From positions 1 through 64,000 of the forward strand of contig NZ_WBKR01000003.1 of assembly GCF_008868155.1 (NCBI RefSeq): a stretch of DNA of 64,000 bases, read 5' to 3'. Positions within the stretch are counted from its first letter, which is position 1, and each line of letters opens with the position of its first letter. The DNA comes from Micromonospora sp. ALFpr18c. Its GTDB lineage: Bacteria > Actinomycetota > Actinomycetes > Mycobacteriales > Micromonosporaceae. Below the pieces are notes generated by a model. That model was not told where the DNA came from. It saw nothing but the letters and a program-made list of their open reading frames with translations, and did not search any database. The position numbers and the translations under genes are program-made. Positions 7,997 to 19,432 of this stretch are shown here, one piece after another.

Positions 7997-8272
7997 TCAG
8001 CCGCCCGCCACCGACGGCAGGACCTGCACCTCGGCGCCCACACCGACCGGCGTCGCCAGCCCGCCCGAGTGCCGGCAGTCCTCACCGTCGACGTAGACGT
8101 TGACGTAGCGACGAAGCTCGCCGCGCTCGTCGCGGAGCCGCCGGGCCAGCCGCGGATGCGCGACGGCCAGCTCGTCGAGGACCGCCCGCAGCGTGCCGAC
8201 GGCGGAGACGCTCAGCCGGCTGGCACCACCGGCGTCGCCCCGCAGCGGGCCGGGCAGCAGCACGGTGACCAC
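7997..8272 (-). CDS. MoaD/ThiS-family ubiquitin-like protein
   Basis: The 91-residue protein starts VVTVLLPGPLRGDAGG and ends PSVAGG. The C-terminal Gly-Gly is the adenylation/thiocarboxylation site of MoaD/ThiS sulfur carriers. The middle (LRAVLDELAVAHPRLARRL, then YVNVYVDGED) fits the beta-grasp fold. GTG at 8272 starts immediately after the stop of the BNR-propeller gene, so the two are almost certainly co-transcribed. No moa or thi genes lie nearby. It may serve an unassigned sulfur-transfer or protein-modification reaction rather than molybdopterin synthesis. Confidence 0.8.
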   Translation of the reverse strand: MVTVLLPGPLRGDAGGASRLSVSAVGTLRAVLDELAVAHPRLARRLRDERGELRRYVNVYVDGEDCRHSGGLATPVGVGAEVQVLPSVAGG

Positions 8273-8273
8273 G

Positions 8274-9359
8274 TCAGACCGCCGCGGCGCGGACGCAGAG
8301 CACGTCGGGCAGGTGCGCGGCCACCAGCGACCAGGAGTCGCCCTCGTCGCGGCTCGCGTAGACCTCGCCGGAGCGGGTGCCGAAGTAGACCCCGCCCGGG
8401 GTGGAGTCGTCGGCGCACATCGCGTCGCGCAGCACCGCCGGGTAGAACGGACCCTCGGGCAGCCCCACCGACAGCGACTCCCACTTGCCGCCGGCGTCGG
8501 CGGAGCGGAACACCCGGCAGCGGTGGTCGGCGGGGAACCTCTCGCCGTCGGCCACCAGCGGAAACGCCCACACCATGCCGGCCCGCGAGGGGTGGGCGAC
8601 CATCGGGAACCCGAAGTCGCTGGGCAGTCCGTCGGCGATCGAGGACCAGGTGCGGCCGTCGTCGTCGGAGCGGTAGACGCCGTGGTGGTTCTGCGCGTAC
8701 AGCCGGTCCGGGTTGCCGGAGTCGCGGGCGACCTTGTGCACGCACTGGCCGAACTCCGGCCACTCGTCGGGCAGGAAGTAGGCGCGGATGCCGGTGTTGC
8801 CCGGTGCCCAACTCGCCCCCGCGTCCTCCGAGCGGTAGACGCCACCGGTGGACATCGCGACCAGCACGCGTGCCGGGTCGTGCGGGTGGGGCAGCACGGT
8901 GTGCACGGCCTGGCCGCCGAACCCGGCCTCCCACCGCGGGCGGTGCGGGTGGTCCCAGAGCGAGCGGACCAGTTCGAAGCTCCGGCCACCGTCGGTGGAA
9001 CGGAACAGCGCCGAGGGCTCGGTGCCGGCCCAGACGACGTCCGGCTCGTCCGGGCCGGCCGGCGTCAACTGCCAGACCCGCCCGAGGCTCGCCCCGGTGT
9101 CGGCCGGAAACGCGACCGGCGCCTGGTCGGGCTCGTCCCACGAGGCGCCGAGGTCGTCACTGGTGGCGACGCTGGGCCCGAAGTGGGAACTGGTCATCCC
9201 CACGAGCAGTCGCGGCGTGGCACGCCGGGTGTCGACCGCGACCGCGTAGACACCGGTCATCGGGAAGTGCGGGCCGGTGATCTCCCAGCTGCGCCGGTCG
9301 TCGGCGGTGGTGGCGAGAAACAACCCCTTGGCCGTACCGATCGCGAGCAGCGTCGCCAT
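8274..9359 (-). CDS. BNR/sialidase-like beta-propeller protein
   Basis: The 361-residue protein has at least six Asp-box (BNR) motifs spread along its length: TSDDLGASW, STDGGRSFE, SEDAGASWA, SDDDGRTWS, SADAGGKWE and SRDEGDSWS. This predicts a beta-propeller of the sialidase/YCF48 type. No signal peptide is visible (MATLLAIGTAKGLFLATT), so it is probably cytoplasmic. It is often annotated as exo-alpha-sialidase, but I see no catalytic evidence for that. A good GGAGG site precedes the ATG. It is translationally adjacent (1 nt) to a MoaD-like protein. Confidence 0.85.
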   Translation of the reverse strand: MATLLAIGTAKGLFLATTADDRRSWEITGPHFPMTGVYAVAVDTRRATPRLLVGMTSSHFGPSVATSDDLGASWDEPDQAPVAFPADTGASLGRVWQLTPAGPDEPDVVWAGTEPSALFRSTDGGRSFELVRSLWDHPHRPRWEAGFGGQAVHTVLPHPHDPARVLVAMSTGGVYRSEDAGASWAPGNTGIRAYFLPDEWPEFGQCVHKVARDSGNPDRLYAQNHHGVYRSDDDGRTWSSIADGLPSDFGFPMVAHPSRAGMVWAFPLVADGERFPADHRCRVFRSADAGGKWESLSVGLPEGPFYPAVLRDAMCADDSTPGGVYFGTRSGEVYASRDEGDSWSLVAAHLPDVLCVRAAAV

Positions 9360-9447
9360 GACGTCCTCCGAACCGTCGGTGAGCAGGTGCGGTGATTATG
9401 GCCACTCCCCCCGACAGACGTCGCCGCGCACACGCCGGGCGCCGCGA

Positions 9448-10089
9448 TCAGCGCCGGACGCGGGGGACGTGCCGGCGGTACGCGCTGACCGTCGGATCGC
9501 CGTCGAGCCAGAACCGCCAGGGCAGGTCGTGCGCGCCGGTCACGCCGACCCGAGGACCCGCCACCACCGCCTCCGGCGGCACCGGCCGGGCCGGCGGGCG
9601 CAACCGGACCGGGCCGTCGCCGAGCAGGTACCCGCCGTACGCCGCGCGGTCGATGCCGAGCGTGGCGCAAAGCCGGGCCGGCCCCCGGGCCAGATCCACG
9701 TCCCGCCGGATGGCCGGTCGGCGCTCCCGTGCGGTGGCCAGCCCGTCGACGACCTCACCGGCGCGCAGCAACACGGCGGCGGCCTCTCCCTCGGCCCCGG
9801 TGACCACGTTCATGCACCAGTGCATGCCGTAGGTGAAGTAGACGTAGGCGTGCCCGGCGGGGCCGAACATCACGGCGTTGCGCGGGGTGCGGCCCCGGTG
9901 GGCGTGCGAGGCCGGATCGCCAGCCGTGCCCGCGTACGCCTCGACCTCGGTGATCCGGACAGTGACCCCGCCGGCGTGCAGCCGGCAGCCCAGCAGGCCC
10001 CGCGCGGCCGGCAGCAGTGGGCCGGCGAGCAGGTCAGCCAACGCCGCCAGGCCGGCGTCGGCGCCGCGGTCGTTCGGCGCGAGCTCCAT
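9448..10089 (-). CDS. mpg: DNA-3-methyladenine glycosylase (AAG/MPG family)
   Basis: The 213-residue protein belongs to the AAG/MPG family that excises alkylated purines in base excision repair. Family motifs are RITEVEAYAG at about 45, PASHAHRGRTPRNAVMFG at about 60, YVYFTYGMHWCMNVV at about 80, and RGPARLCATLGI at about 130. ATG at 10089 is used; the long open frame upstream reads through an unrelated gene region on the other strand and is not coding. Confidence 0.92.
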   Translation of the reverse strand: MELAPNDRGADAGLAALADLLAGPLLPAARGLLGCRLHAGGVTVRITEVEAYAGTAGDPASHAHRGRTPRNAVMFGPAGHAYVYFTYGMHWCMNVVTGAEGEAAAVLLRAGEVVDGLATARERRPAIRRDVDLARGPARLCATLGIDRAAYGGYLLGDGPVRLRPPARPVPPEAVVAGPRVGVTGAHDLPWRFWLDGDPTVSAYRRHVPRVRR

Positions 10090-10264
10090 GTCCGAACGGT
10101 ACCCAGCCCTGCACCCGGCCATTCCGCTGACGGATCGCACCGGCCACCCGTGGTGCCTCCAGCGTTCACCAGTTGGACATCCACGCGGCGAAACGCGTCC
10201 GGTGGTCCAGGGGTGTATCCGGTGTCGTCGCACGGCGCGGCGGCACATTCGAAGAGGAGCCATC

Positions 10265-10720
10265 ATGACCGTACGAAGCATCCGTCGGCCCCTGGTCACC
10301 ATCGGCCTGATCGCTGCCGGTGCCACGCTCGCCTTCGCCCCGTCCGCGAGCGCCAACGCCCCGCTGCGGGCGGCTGCCCTGACCGACGGCGCCCCGCTGA
10401 CCGCTGTCGCACTCGGGGGCACTGGCAAGATCGACGCCAACGGTGCGGCGGTCTTCGTTCCGGTCAGCCTGACCTGTTCGCAGCCGACGCAGGTCGACCT
10501 GACGGTGAAGGTCGCCCAGGCGATCGGGGAGTCGGTGCGGACCGGCACGACCACCCGGAAGGTGCCCTGCGACGCGACCACCCAGAAGGTGCGGATCGCG
10601 GTGACCGCGACCGAGCTCCCGTTCGCTCCCGGCGTGGCGTTCGGCGTCGTGACCGGCAACTCCTGCGACGCGCTGTGCAACTCCCTCACCGACGAGCACA
10701 GCTTCCAGCTGGCGCTCTGA
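10265..10720 (+). CDS. small secreted protein, function unknown
   Basis: A clear Sec signal peptide (RRPLVTIGLIAAGATLAFAPSASA, residues ~7-30, cleavage near ASA-NA) precedes a 120-residue exported region. That region has four cysteines (LTCSQ, VPCDA, NSCDALC) that could form two disulfides, and it is beta-rich and Thr/Val-rich. I do not recognise a named family. A strong GAAGAGGAG site is positioned before the ATG at 10265. A 14-bp terminator hairpin follows the stop directly. Confidence 0.85.
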   Translation: MTVRSIRRPLVTIGLIAAGATLAFAPSASANAPLRAAALTDGAPLTAVALGGTGKIDANGAAVFVPVSLTCSQPTQVDLTVKVAQAIGESVRTGTTTRKVPCDATTQKVRIAVTATELPFAPGVAFGVVTGNSCDALCNSLTDEHSFQLAL

Positions 10721-10726
10721 ATCGTG

Positions 10727-10759
10727 GCGTGGCGGCACGGCACGCCCGTGCCGCCACGC
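10727..10759 (+). terminator. 14-bp perfect hairpin after the secreted-protein gene
   Basis: GCGTGGCGGCACGG (10727-10740) pairs perfectly with 10746-10759 across a 5-nt loop, 6 nt past the stop codon. The short TT after the stem is not a real U-tract, but the stem is very strong. Confidence 0.8.
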
Positions 10760-10771
10760 TTCAACGAAGTG

Positions 10772-10800
10772 TTGACAAGTATCCGTTGATGCGCTTTGCT
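10772..10800 (+). promoter_or_regulatory. promoter giving a probably leaderless transcript
   Basis: A perfect -35 TTGACA (10772-10777) is followed after 17 nt by TTTGCT (10795-10800). The next gene's ATG at 10807 is only 6 nt beyond, so transcription would start at or next to the start codon. No ribosome-binding site precedes that ATG, consistent with a leaderless mRNA. Confidence 0.55.
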
Positions 10801-10806
10801 CGGACC

Positions 10807-11232
10807 ATGACGACGGAGGACCTGTTCAACCCGCCGGACCCGGCCCGGGCCCGCGCGCACCGCACCCACGAGGCGCTGCAACGGATCAGCGAGCGGCACG
10901 CCGGCTCCGACGCGCGGCGCGGGCGCTGGGCCCACCCGTACGTGCTGGACCCGTGGGAGGCGGTGGCCCTGGTCACCGCCCTGGCTGCCGGCGGAGCCGA
11001 GCGGGAGACCGGGGAGGAGCCGGTCGACGGCGCCGACCTCACCGCCGCGCTGACCCTGCTGCCGCACGTGCGCTCCGAGCTGGACGCGCTGGAGGCGGGC
11101 CTGTTGACGCTGGCTCGGGACCGGGGGCTGACCTGGCAGTCCATCGCGTACGGGCTGGGGCTGGGCAGCGCCCAGGCAGCCCGACAGCGCTACGAACGGG
11201 TCGCCGCCCGCTCCGCCGAGCAGGCTGACTGA
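10807..11232 (+). CDS. small protein with C-terminal helix-turn-helix-like segment
   Basis: The 141-residue protein is mostly helical. Its C-terminal segment (LARDRGLTWQSIAYGLGLGS AQAARQRY in two parts, residues ~100-132) reads like a sigma-region-4 or HTH recognition motif. The rest (WEAVALVTALAAGG; TLLPHVRSELDALEAGLL) is not a named domain to me. A DNA-binding role is inferred only from the HTH-like end. The start at 10807 agrees with the promoter 6 nt upstream. Confidence 0.75.
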   Translation: MTTEDLFNPPDPARARAHRTHEALQRISERHAGSDARRGRWAHPYVLDPWEAVALVTALAAGGAERETGEEPVDGADLTAALTLLPHVRSELDALEAGLLTLARDRGLTWQSIAYGLGLGSAQAARQRYERVAARSAEQAD

Positions 11233-11249
11233 CGACCGCGCTCGCCGGT

Positions 11250-11329
11250 GCAAGATCGTGCTCAAACAGGGAAGTAGTGGCCTCACCCTCGGCGGACGCC
11301 ACTGGATCCTGGATCGAGCACGATCTTGC
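11250..11329. repeat. dispersed intergenic palindrome, family 1, copy A
   Basis: An 80-bp element is bounded by perfect 14-bp inverted termini, GCAAGATCGTGCTC (11250-11263) and its complement (11316-11329). The same sequence occurs in reverse orientation at 31947-32027, including the internal GGAAGTAGTGGCCTC block. It lies in an intergenic gap, between the HTH-like gene and the YjbR gene. It encodes nothing, and a REP/MITE-like or RNA-structural element is likely. Confidence 0.85.
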
Positions 11330-11464
11330 CCGGCGGGCCGGCGGGCGGGACGAGGCGGGGCGAGGCGAGGCGGGCTGAGAGTGCGAGCCGGCACCCGGAT
11401 CGGCACGCCGCGCCTGCGACGGCGCTCGGGCGGGCAGACTGTGCGCACGACGAGGAGGCGACGC

Positions 11465-11818
11465 ATGGAACGCGCGGAGATGCTGGCGTACTGCCTGGCC
11501 AAGCCGGGAGCGTGGCTGGACCGGCCATGGGAGGGCGACGAGGTGGTGAAGGTGGGCAGCCGGATCTTCGCGTTCCTCGGCAACGGCGACGGCAGACCCA
11601 CCGTCGGCATCAAGTGCGGCCCGACCCGCGAGATCGCCGACGAGTGGCTGCACCGCCACCCCGACGACGCCCGGGTGATGGCCTACATCGGCCGGTCCGG
11701 GTGGAACACGCTGCGCCTGGACGGTGGGATCGACGCCGACGAGCTGACCGAGGCGGTCGACGGGTCGTACGACATGGTGGTGGCGAAGCTACCCAGGCGG
11801 GAGCGTCCGGCGGCCTGA
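11465..11818 (+). CDS. MmcQ/YjbR family protein
   Basis: The 117-residue protein starts MERAEMLAYCLAKPGAW and contains the CyaY-like YjbR core (KVGSRIFAFLG, VGIKCGPTREIADEW, YIGRSGWNTLRLDGGID). Members are small cytoplasmic proteins with a double-wing DNA-binding-like fold and no firm biochemical role. GAGGAGG stands about 7 nt before the ATG. The gene converges on argH, and a 14-bp hairpin lies between them. Confidence 0.88.
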   Translation: MERAEMLAYCLAKPGAWLDRPWEGDEVVKVGSRIFAFLGNGDGRPTVGIKCGPTREIADEWLHRHPDDARVMAYIGRSGWNTLRLDGGIDADELTEAVDGSYDMVVAKLPRRERPAA

Positions 11819-11823
11819 ACCGG

Positions 11824-11856
11824 CCGTGGCGCCGGCGGTCCGCGCCGGCGCCACGG
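11824..11856. terminator. bidirectional 14-bp hairpin between yjbR-like gene and argH
   Basis: CCGTGGCGCCGGCG (11824-11837) pairs perfectly with 11843-11856 over a 5-nt loop. It sits 5 nt from each of two convergent stop codons, so it can end both the YjbR-like transcript and the arginine operon. Confidence 0.8.
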
Positions 11857-11861
11857 TGAGA

Positions 11862-13328
11862 TCAGCGGGGTACGACCCGCTCGGTTGCCCACTCCCGCCA
11901 GCCGGCCAGCCGGTCCGCGGCGGCGGCGAGCTGGTCGGCGACCGGGCCGGGGCCGGTCGAGCCGGGGGTGGTCCGGGCCGCGAGAGCCGAGCGGACCGAG
12001 AGCACGTCGCGCACCGACGGGTCGAGGTGCTCGCTGACCGCGGCCAGGTCGGCGTCGGAGACGTCCTCCAGCTCGCATTCCCGAGCCGCGCACAGCGCCA
12101 CCAGCCGACCGGTGATCTCGTGCGCGTCGCGGAACGGCACGTTGCGCCGGACCAGCCAGTCGGCGACCTCGGTGGCGAGGGAGAAACCGACCGGCGCGGC
12201 GGCGACGAGCCGGTCCACCCGGACCGTCATCGTGGAGATCATCCCCGCCAGGGCCGGCAGCAGCAGCTCCAGGGTGTCGACCGCGTCGAACGCGGGCTCC
12301 TTGTCCTCCTGCATGTCCCGGTCGTAGGTCATCGGCAGGCCCTTGAGCATGGTCAGCACGGTCATCAGGCCGCCGACGAGCCGGCCGGACTTGCCCCGGG
12401 CCAGCTCGGCGATGTCCGCGTTCTTCTTCTGCGGCATGATCGACGACCCGGTGGCGAACGCGTCGTCCAGCTCCACCCAGCCGAACTCGTGCGACGTCCA
12501 AAGCACCACCTCCTCGCCGAGACGGGACAGGTGCACCCCGATCAGGGCGGTGGTGAAGAGGAACTCCGCCACGAAGTCCCGGTCGGCGACTGCGTCCATC
12601 GAGTTGGCGAACGACGTCCGGAAACCCAGCTCCTTGGCGACGGCCACCGGGTCCAGTGGAAGCCCGGAACCGGCGAGAGCACCCGCGCCGAGTGGGCTGA
12701 CCGCGGCCCGGTGGTCCCAGTCGCGCAGCCGTTCCAGGTCACGCAGCAGTGGCTGCACGTGGGCGAGCAGCCAGTGCCCGAAAGTGACCGGCTGGGCGTG
12801 CTGCAGGTGCGTCATGCCGGGCGCGGCGGTGTCGATGTGCCGCTCGGCCTGCTCGACCAGCGCCTCGGCCAGTTCCACGAGCCGGCTGGCCACACCCCGC
12901 GCGTGGTCGCGCAGGTAGAGCCGCAGGTCGGTGGCGACCTGGTCGTTGCGGGACCGGCCGGCGCGCAGCTTGCCGCCGAGGCTGCCGAGCCGCTCCAGCA
13001 GCCCTCGCTCCAACGCGGTGTGCACGTCCTCGTCGTCGATGGTCGGGCGGAACGCCCCGGAGGCGCAGGCCGCCTCCAGGTCGTCGAGCGCGGCCAGGAT
13101 CCGGCCCAGCTCTTCGGGGTCGAGCAGGCCGGCGCCGGCGAGGACCCGGGCGTGCGCCCGGGAACCGGCGATGTCGTACGGGGCCAGGCGCCAGTCGAAC
13201 TGGACGCTCACCGACAGTCGGGCGAGCGCCTCGGCGGGGCCGCCGGCGAACCGGCCACCCCACAGGCTCGTCCGGTTGGTGCCGGCGCTGTTCTCGGTGA
13301 GGCTCTTGTCGTCCACGCCGCCCATCAT
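11862..13328 (-). CDS. argH: argininosuccinate lyase
   Basis: This 488-residue protein is the last arginine-biosynthesis enzyme, splitting argininosuccinate into arginine and fumarate. The fumarase/aspartase-superfamily signature GSSIMPQKKNADIAELARGK is near residue 300. SLWGGRFAGG near residue 20 and DDEDVHTALE near 100 are typical of ArgH. It is the distal gene of the arg operon, 73 nt after argG, and the only non-overlapping junction in the series. The annotated ATG has a weak AGGCGAG site. Confidence 0.97.
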   Translation of the reverse strand: MMGGVDDKSLTENSAGTNRTSLWGGRFAGGPAEALARLSVSVQFDWRLAPYDIAGSRAHARVLAGAGLLDPEELGRILAALDDLEAACASGAFRPTIDDEDVHTALERGLLERLGSLGGKLRAGRSRNDQVATDLRLYLRDHARGVASRLVELAEALVEQAERHIDTAAPGMTHLQHAQPVTFGHWLLAHVQPLLRDLERLRDWDHRAAVSPLGAGALAGSGLPLDPVAVAKELGFRTSFANSMDAVADRDFVAEFLFTTALIGVHLSRLGEEVVLWTSHEFGWVELDDAFATGSSIMPQKKNADIAELARGKSGRLVGGLMTVLTMLKGLPMTYDRDMQEDKEPAFDAVDTLELLLPALAGMISTMTVRVDRLVAAAPVGFSLATEVADWLVRRNVPFRDAHEITGRLVALCAARECELEDVSDADLAAVSEHLDPSVRDVLSVRSALAARTTPGSTGPGPVADQLAAAADRLAGWREWATERVVPR

Positions 13329-13344
13329 TGCTCTGCTCGCCTTT

Positions 13345-13398
13345 CGCTCGCGACTGCGGGGCTCACTCGCTGCGCTCGCTCACTCCTCGCGCTCGCGC
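13345..13398. repeat. short imperfect CTCGC-rich repeat between argG and argH
   Basis: The 73-nt argG-argH gap contains near-repeating blocks (GCTCACTCGCTGCGCTCGCTCA at 13361-13382, flanked by CGCTCGCG motifs). Sequence of this kind recurs between genes in Micromonospora-like genomes; it could fold into alternative small hairpins. No ORF or regulatory motif is evident. Confidence 0.4.
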
Positions 13399-13401
13399 GT
13401 G

Positions 13402-14609
13402 TCACTGTCCGCCACCGCCCAGCCGGGCGTCCCGCGCGGCGGCCATCCGACTCGGCAGGCCCCACAGTTGCACGAAGCCCTTGGCCAGGGACTGGTCGAA
13501 CGTATCGCCGGTGTCGTAGGTGGCCAGCCCGAAGTCGTACAGGCTCGCCTCGGAGCGCCGACCGGTGACGGTGACGCGGCCGCCGTGCAGGGTCAGCCGC
13601 ACCTCACCGCTCACGTACCGCTGCGCGTCGTCGATGAACGCGTCCAGCGAGTCCTTCAACGGGGAGAACCACAGGCCGTCGTACACCAGCTCACCCCAGC
13701 GCTGGTCCACGCCCCTCTTGAACCGGGCCAGGTCCCGTTCCACGGTCACCGCCTCCAGCTCCTGGTGGGCGGTGATCAGCGCGATCGCACCGGGCGCCTC
13801 GTACACCTCGCGGCTCTTGATTCCGACGAGGCGGTCCTCGACCATGTCGAGCCGGCCGACGCCCTGCGCGCCCGCGCGCCGGTTCAGCTCCAGGATCGCC
13901 TGGTACGGGGTGACCGTCTCACCGTCGATCGCCACCGGCACGCCGGCGTCGAAGGTGATCACGACCTCGTCGGCGTCGCGGTCCTGCGCCGGGTCGACGG
14001 TGTACGAGTAGAGGTCCTCGATCGGGGCGTTCCAGATGTCCTCCAGGAAGCCCGTCTCCACGGCACGACCCCACAGGTTCTGGTCGATGGAGTACGGCGA
14101 CTTCGCCGACACGTCGATCGGCAGCCCCTTCTCCTCGGCGAAGGCGATCGCCTTGTCCCGCGTCCACGCGAAGTCCCGGGCCGGCGCGATGATCTTCAGG
14201 TCGGGGGCGAGCGCGTTCAGGCCCACCTCGAAGCGGACCTGGTCGTTGCCCTTGCCGGTGCAGCCGTGCGAGACGATCGTGCCGCCGTGCTGACGCGCCG
14301 CCGCCACCAGGTGCTTGACGATCAGCGGCCGGGACAGCGCCGACACCAGCGGGTAGCGGTCCATGTAGAGGGCGTTGGCCCGGACCGCCGGCAGGCAGTA
14401 GTCGGCGGCGAACTCGTCGCGGGCGTCGACCACCTCGGACTCGGCGGCGCCGCAGTCCAGGGCGCGCTGTCGGATGGCGTCGAGGTCCTCGCCGCCCTGC
14501 CCGACGTCGACGGCCACCGCGATCACCTCGGCGCCGGTCTGCTCGGCCAGGTAGGGGATGGCGACGGAGGTGTCCAACCCTCCGGAGTACGCCAGAACGA
14601 CCCGCTCGG

Positions 14610-14613
<4 letters not shown>
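13402..14613 (-). CDS. argG: argininosuccinate synthase
   Basis: The 403-residue enzyme condenses citrulline and aspartate with ATP. The N-terminal PP-loop [12 protein letters not shown] and the downstream [15 protein letters not shown] motif (about 120) are diagnostic. [10 protein letters not shown] near 190 is also a family block. Its ATG overlaps the argR stop by 4 bp. Length is normal. Expression should follow the ARG-box-controlled operon promoter upstream of argC. Confidence 0.97.
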
Positions 14614-17375
<2,762 letters not shown>

Positions 17376-17379
<4 letters not shown>

Positions 17380-18263
17380 GACCCGATCACCATCGTTCCG
17401 AACCCTTCCGAGGTGAACACCTCGAGCAACGTGGAGTGCGCCACCCGACCGTCGACGACATGTGCGGCGGGCACTCCCCCACGCACCGCCCGCAGGCAGG
17501 CCTCCATCTTGGGCACCATCCCCGACTCGAGGCTGGGCAACAGCTTGGCCAGGTCGTCCGCGGTGATCTCGGAGACCAGGCTGGTCGTGTCCGGCCAGTC
17601 GGCGTACAGGCCGGCCACGTCGGTGAGCACGACGAGCTTGCGCGCCTCCAACGCGATGGCCAGCGCCGCCGCGGCGGTGTCCGCGTTGAGGTTGTGCAGG
17701 ACACCGTCGGCGTCCGGCGCGACCGTGGAGATCACCGGAATCCGGCCGGCGTCGATCAGGTCGGTCACCGCCGACACGTCGACCGACTCGACGTCGCCGA
17801 CCTGGCCGACGTCCACGGGTTGCCCGTCCACGTACGCCGGGCGGCGCACCGCGGTGAACAGCCGGGCGTCCTCGCCGGAGAGACCGACGGCGAACGGGCC
17901 GTGCGAGTTGATCAACCCGACCAGTTCCCGGCCCACCTGCCCGACCAGCACCATCCGGACCACGTCCATCGCCTCGGCGGTGGTCACCCGCAGACCGCCC
18001 CGGAACTCGCTGGCAATGCCGAGCCGGCCCAGCATGGCCGAGATCTGCGGGCCACCGCCGTGCACCACCACGGGCTTGAGACCGGCGTAGCGCAGAAAGA
18101 CCATGTCGGCGGCGAACGCCCGCTGCAACTCCGGGTCGGTCATGGCGTTGCCGCCGTACTTGACCACCACGGTGGAGCCGGAGAAACGCGCCAGCCACGG
18201 CAACGCCTCGATCAGTGTCTCGGCCTTGACCTGGGCACGGCTGAGATCGGTGCTGAGGCTCAT
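17376..18263 (-). CDS. argB: acetylglutamate kinase
   Basis: The 295-residue amino-acid kinase phosphorylates N-acetylglutamate. [10 protein letters not shown] (about 33), [17 protein letters not shown] (about 66) and the late [11 protein letters not shown] segment are family hallmarks. The ATG at 18263 overlaps the argJ stop by 4 bp, and its own stop overlaps argD. An N-terminal helix precedes the first strand, as in arginine-feedback-regulated hexameric kinases; regulation of this protein is inferred, not seen. Confidence 0.97.
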
Positions 18264-19432
18264 GTCGAATACGCCGAGTTCTCGTGCACGTACGCGTGAG
18301 ACAGGTCGTTGGTCCAGATCGTCGCGGCCGAGCCGCCGGCGTGCAGATCGATCCGGATGGTCACGTCCCGCCCGGCGAGGTCGACCTTCGACCGGTCCTC
18401 GGCGGCGGCGCCGCCCCGGCACACCCACACCCCGTTGACCGCCACGTCCACCCCGTCCGGCTCGAACACGGCGGCCGTAGTGCCGACCGCCGCGAGGATC
18501 CGACCCCAGTTCGGGTCGTTGCCGAACAGCGCGGTCTTGACCAGGTTGTTGCGGGCGACCGCCCGGCCCACCTCGACCGCGTCGTCCTCGTCGGCGGCGC
18601 CGACCACGTCGATGGCGATCTGCTTCGTGGCGCCCTCGGCGTCGGCGACCAACTGCTGGGCCAGATCGTGGCAGGCCATGGTGACCGCGGCGGCCAGCTC
18701 GGCCGGGGTCGGCTCGATGCCGCTCGCGCCGCTGGACAGCAGCAGCACCGTGTCATTGGTCGACATGCAGCCGTCGGAGTCGACCCGGTCGAAACTCACC
18801 CGGGTCGCCGCGCGCAGCGCCTCGTCCAACGCCGCCGGCCCGGCCACCGCGTCGGTGGTGAGCACGCAGAGCATGGTGGCCATCCCCGGGGCGAGCATCC
18901 CGGCGCCCTTGGCCATCCCGCCGACCGTCCAGCCGCTGCCCCGGGCCACCGTGGTCTTCGGCCGGGTGTCGGTGGTCATGATGGCCTCGGCGGCCGCCTG
19001 ACCGCCGTCCCGGGAGAGCCCCCGGATCGCCGACCGGACGCCGGGCAGCAGCTTCGGCATCGGCAGCCGCTCACCGATCAGGCCGGTGGAGCAGACCGCC
19101 ACCTCACCGGCGCCGAGGATCAGCCGCGGGCTGCCCGAGGTCAACGCGGCGGCCGTGTGCTCGGCGGTGGCGTGCGTGTCCTGGAATCCGGCCGGGCCGG
19201 TGCACGCGTTGGCGCCACCGGAGTTGAGCACCACCGCCCGGACCACACCGCCCTGCACGACCTGCTGCGTCCAGAGCACCGGCGCGGCCTTGACCCGGTT
19301 GGTGGTGAAGACACCGGCGACACCGGCGTCCGGGCCGTCGTTGACCACCAGCGCGACGTCCGCGCCACCGCTGGCCTTCAACCCGGCGGCCACCCCGGCC
19401 GCCCGGAACCCCCGAGGGGTGGTGACACTCAT
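18260..19432 (-). CDS. argJ: bifunctional ornithine acetyltransferase / N-acetylglutamate synthase
   Basis: The 390-residue Ntn-hydrolase recycles the acetyl group from acetylornithine to glutamate. The self-cleavage site is visible in [18 protein letters not shown] (about 175-192), where the Thr of ATML becomes the nucleophile of the beta chain. [13 protein letters not shown] near 67 is typical. The ATG overlaps argC's stop by 4 bp. ArgJ in the operon implies the cyclic acetyl pathway; a separate argA need not be present. Confidence 0.97.
   Translation of the reverse strand: MSVTTPRGFRAAGVAAGLKASGGADVALVVNDGPDAGVAGVFTTNRVKAAPVLWTQQVVQGGVVRAVVLNSGGANACTGPAGFQDTHATAEHTAAALTSGSPRLILGAGEVAVCSTGLIGERLPMPKLLPGVRSAIRGLSRDGGQAAAEAIMTTDTRPKTTVARGSGWTVGGMAKGAGMLAPGMATMLCVLTTDAVAGPAALDEALRAATRVSFDRVDSDGCMSTNDTVLLLSSGASGIEPTPAELAAAVTMACHDLAQQLVADAEGATKQIAIDVVGAADEDDAVEVGRAVARNNLVKTALFGNDPNWGRILAAVGTTAAVFEPDGVDVAVNGVWVCRGGAAAEDRSKVDLAGRDVTIRIDLHAGGSAATIWTNDLSHAYVHENSAYST

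Noticed and set aside
11233-11464. Insertion sequence remnant around the family 1 repeat
   Set aside because: No transposase-coding trace and no flanking target duplication could be seen; only the 80-bp palindrome is supported.
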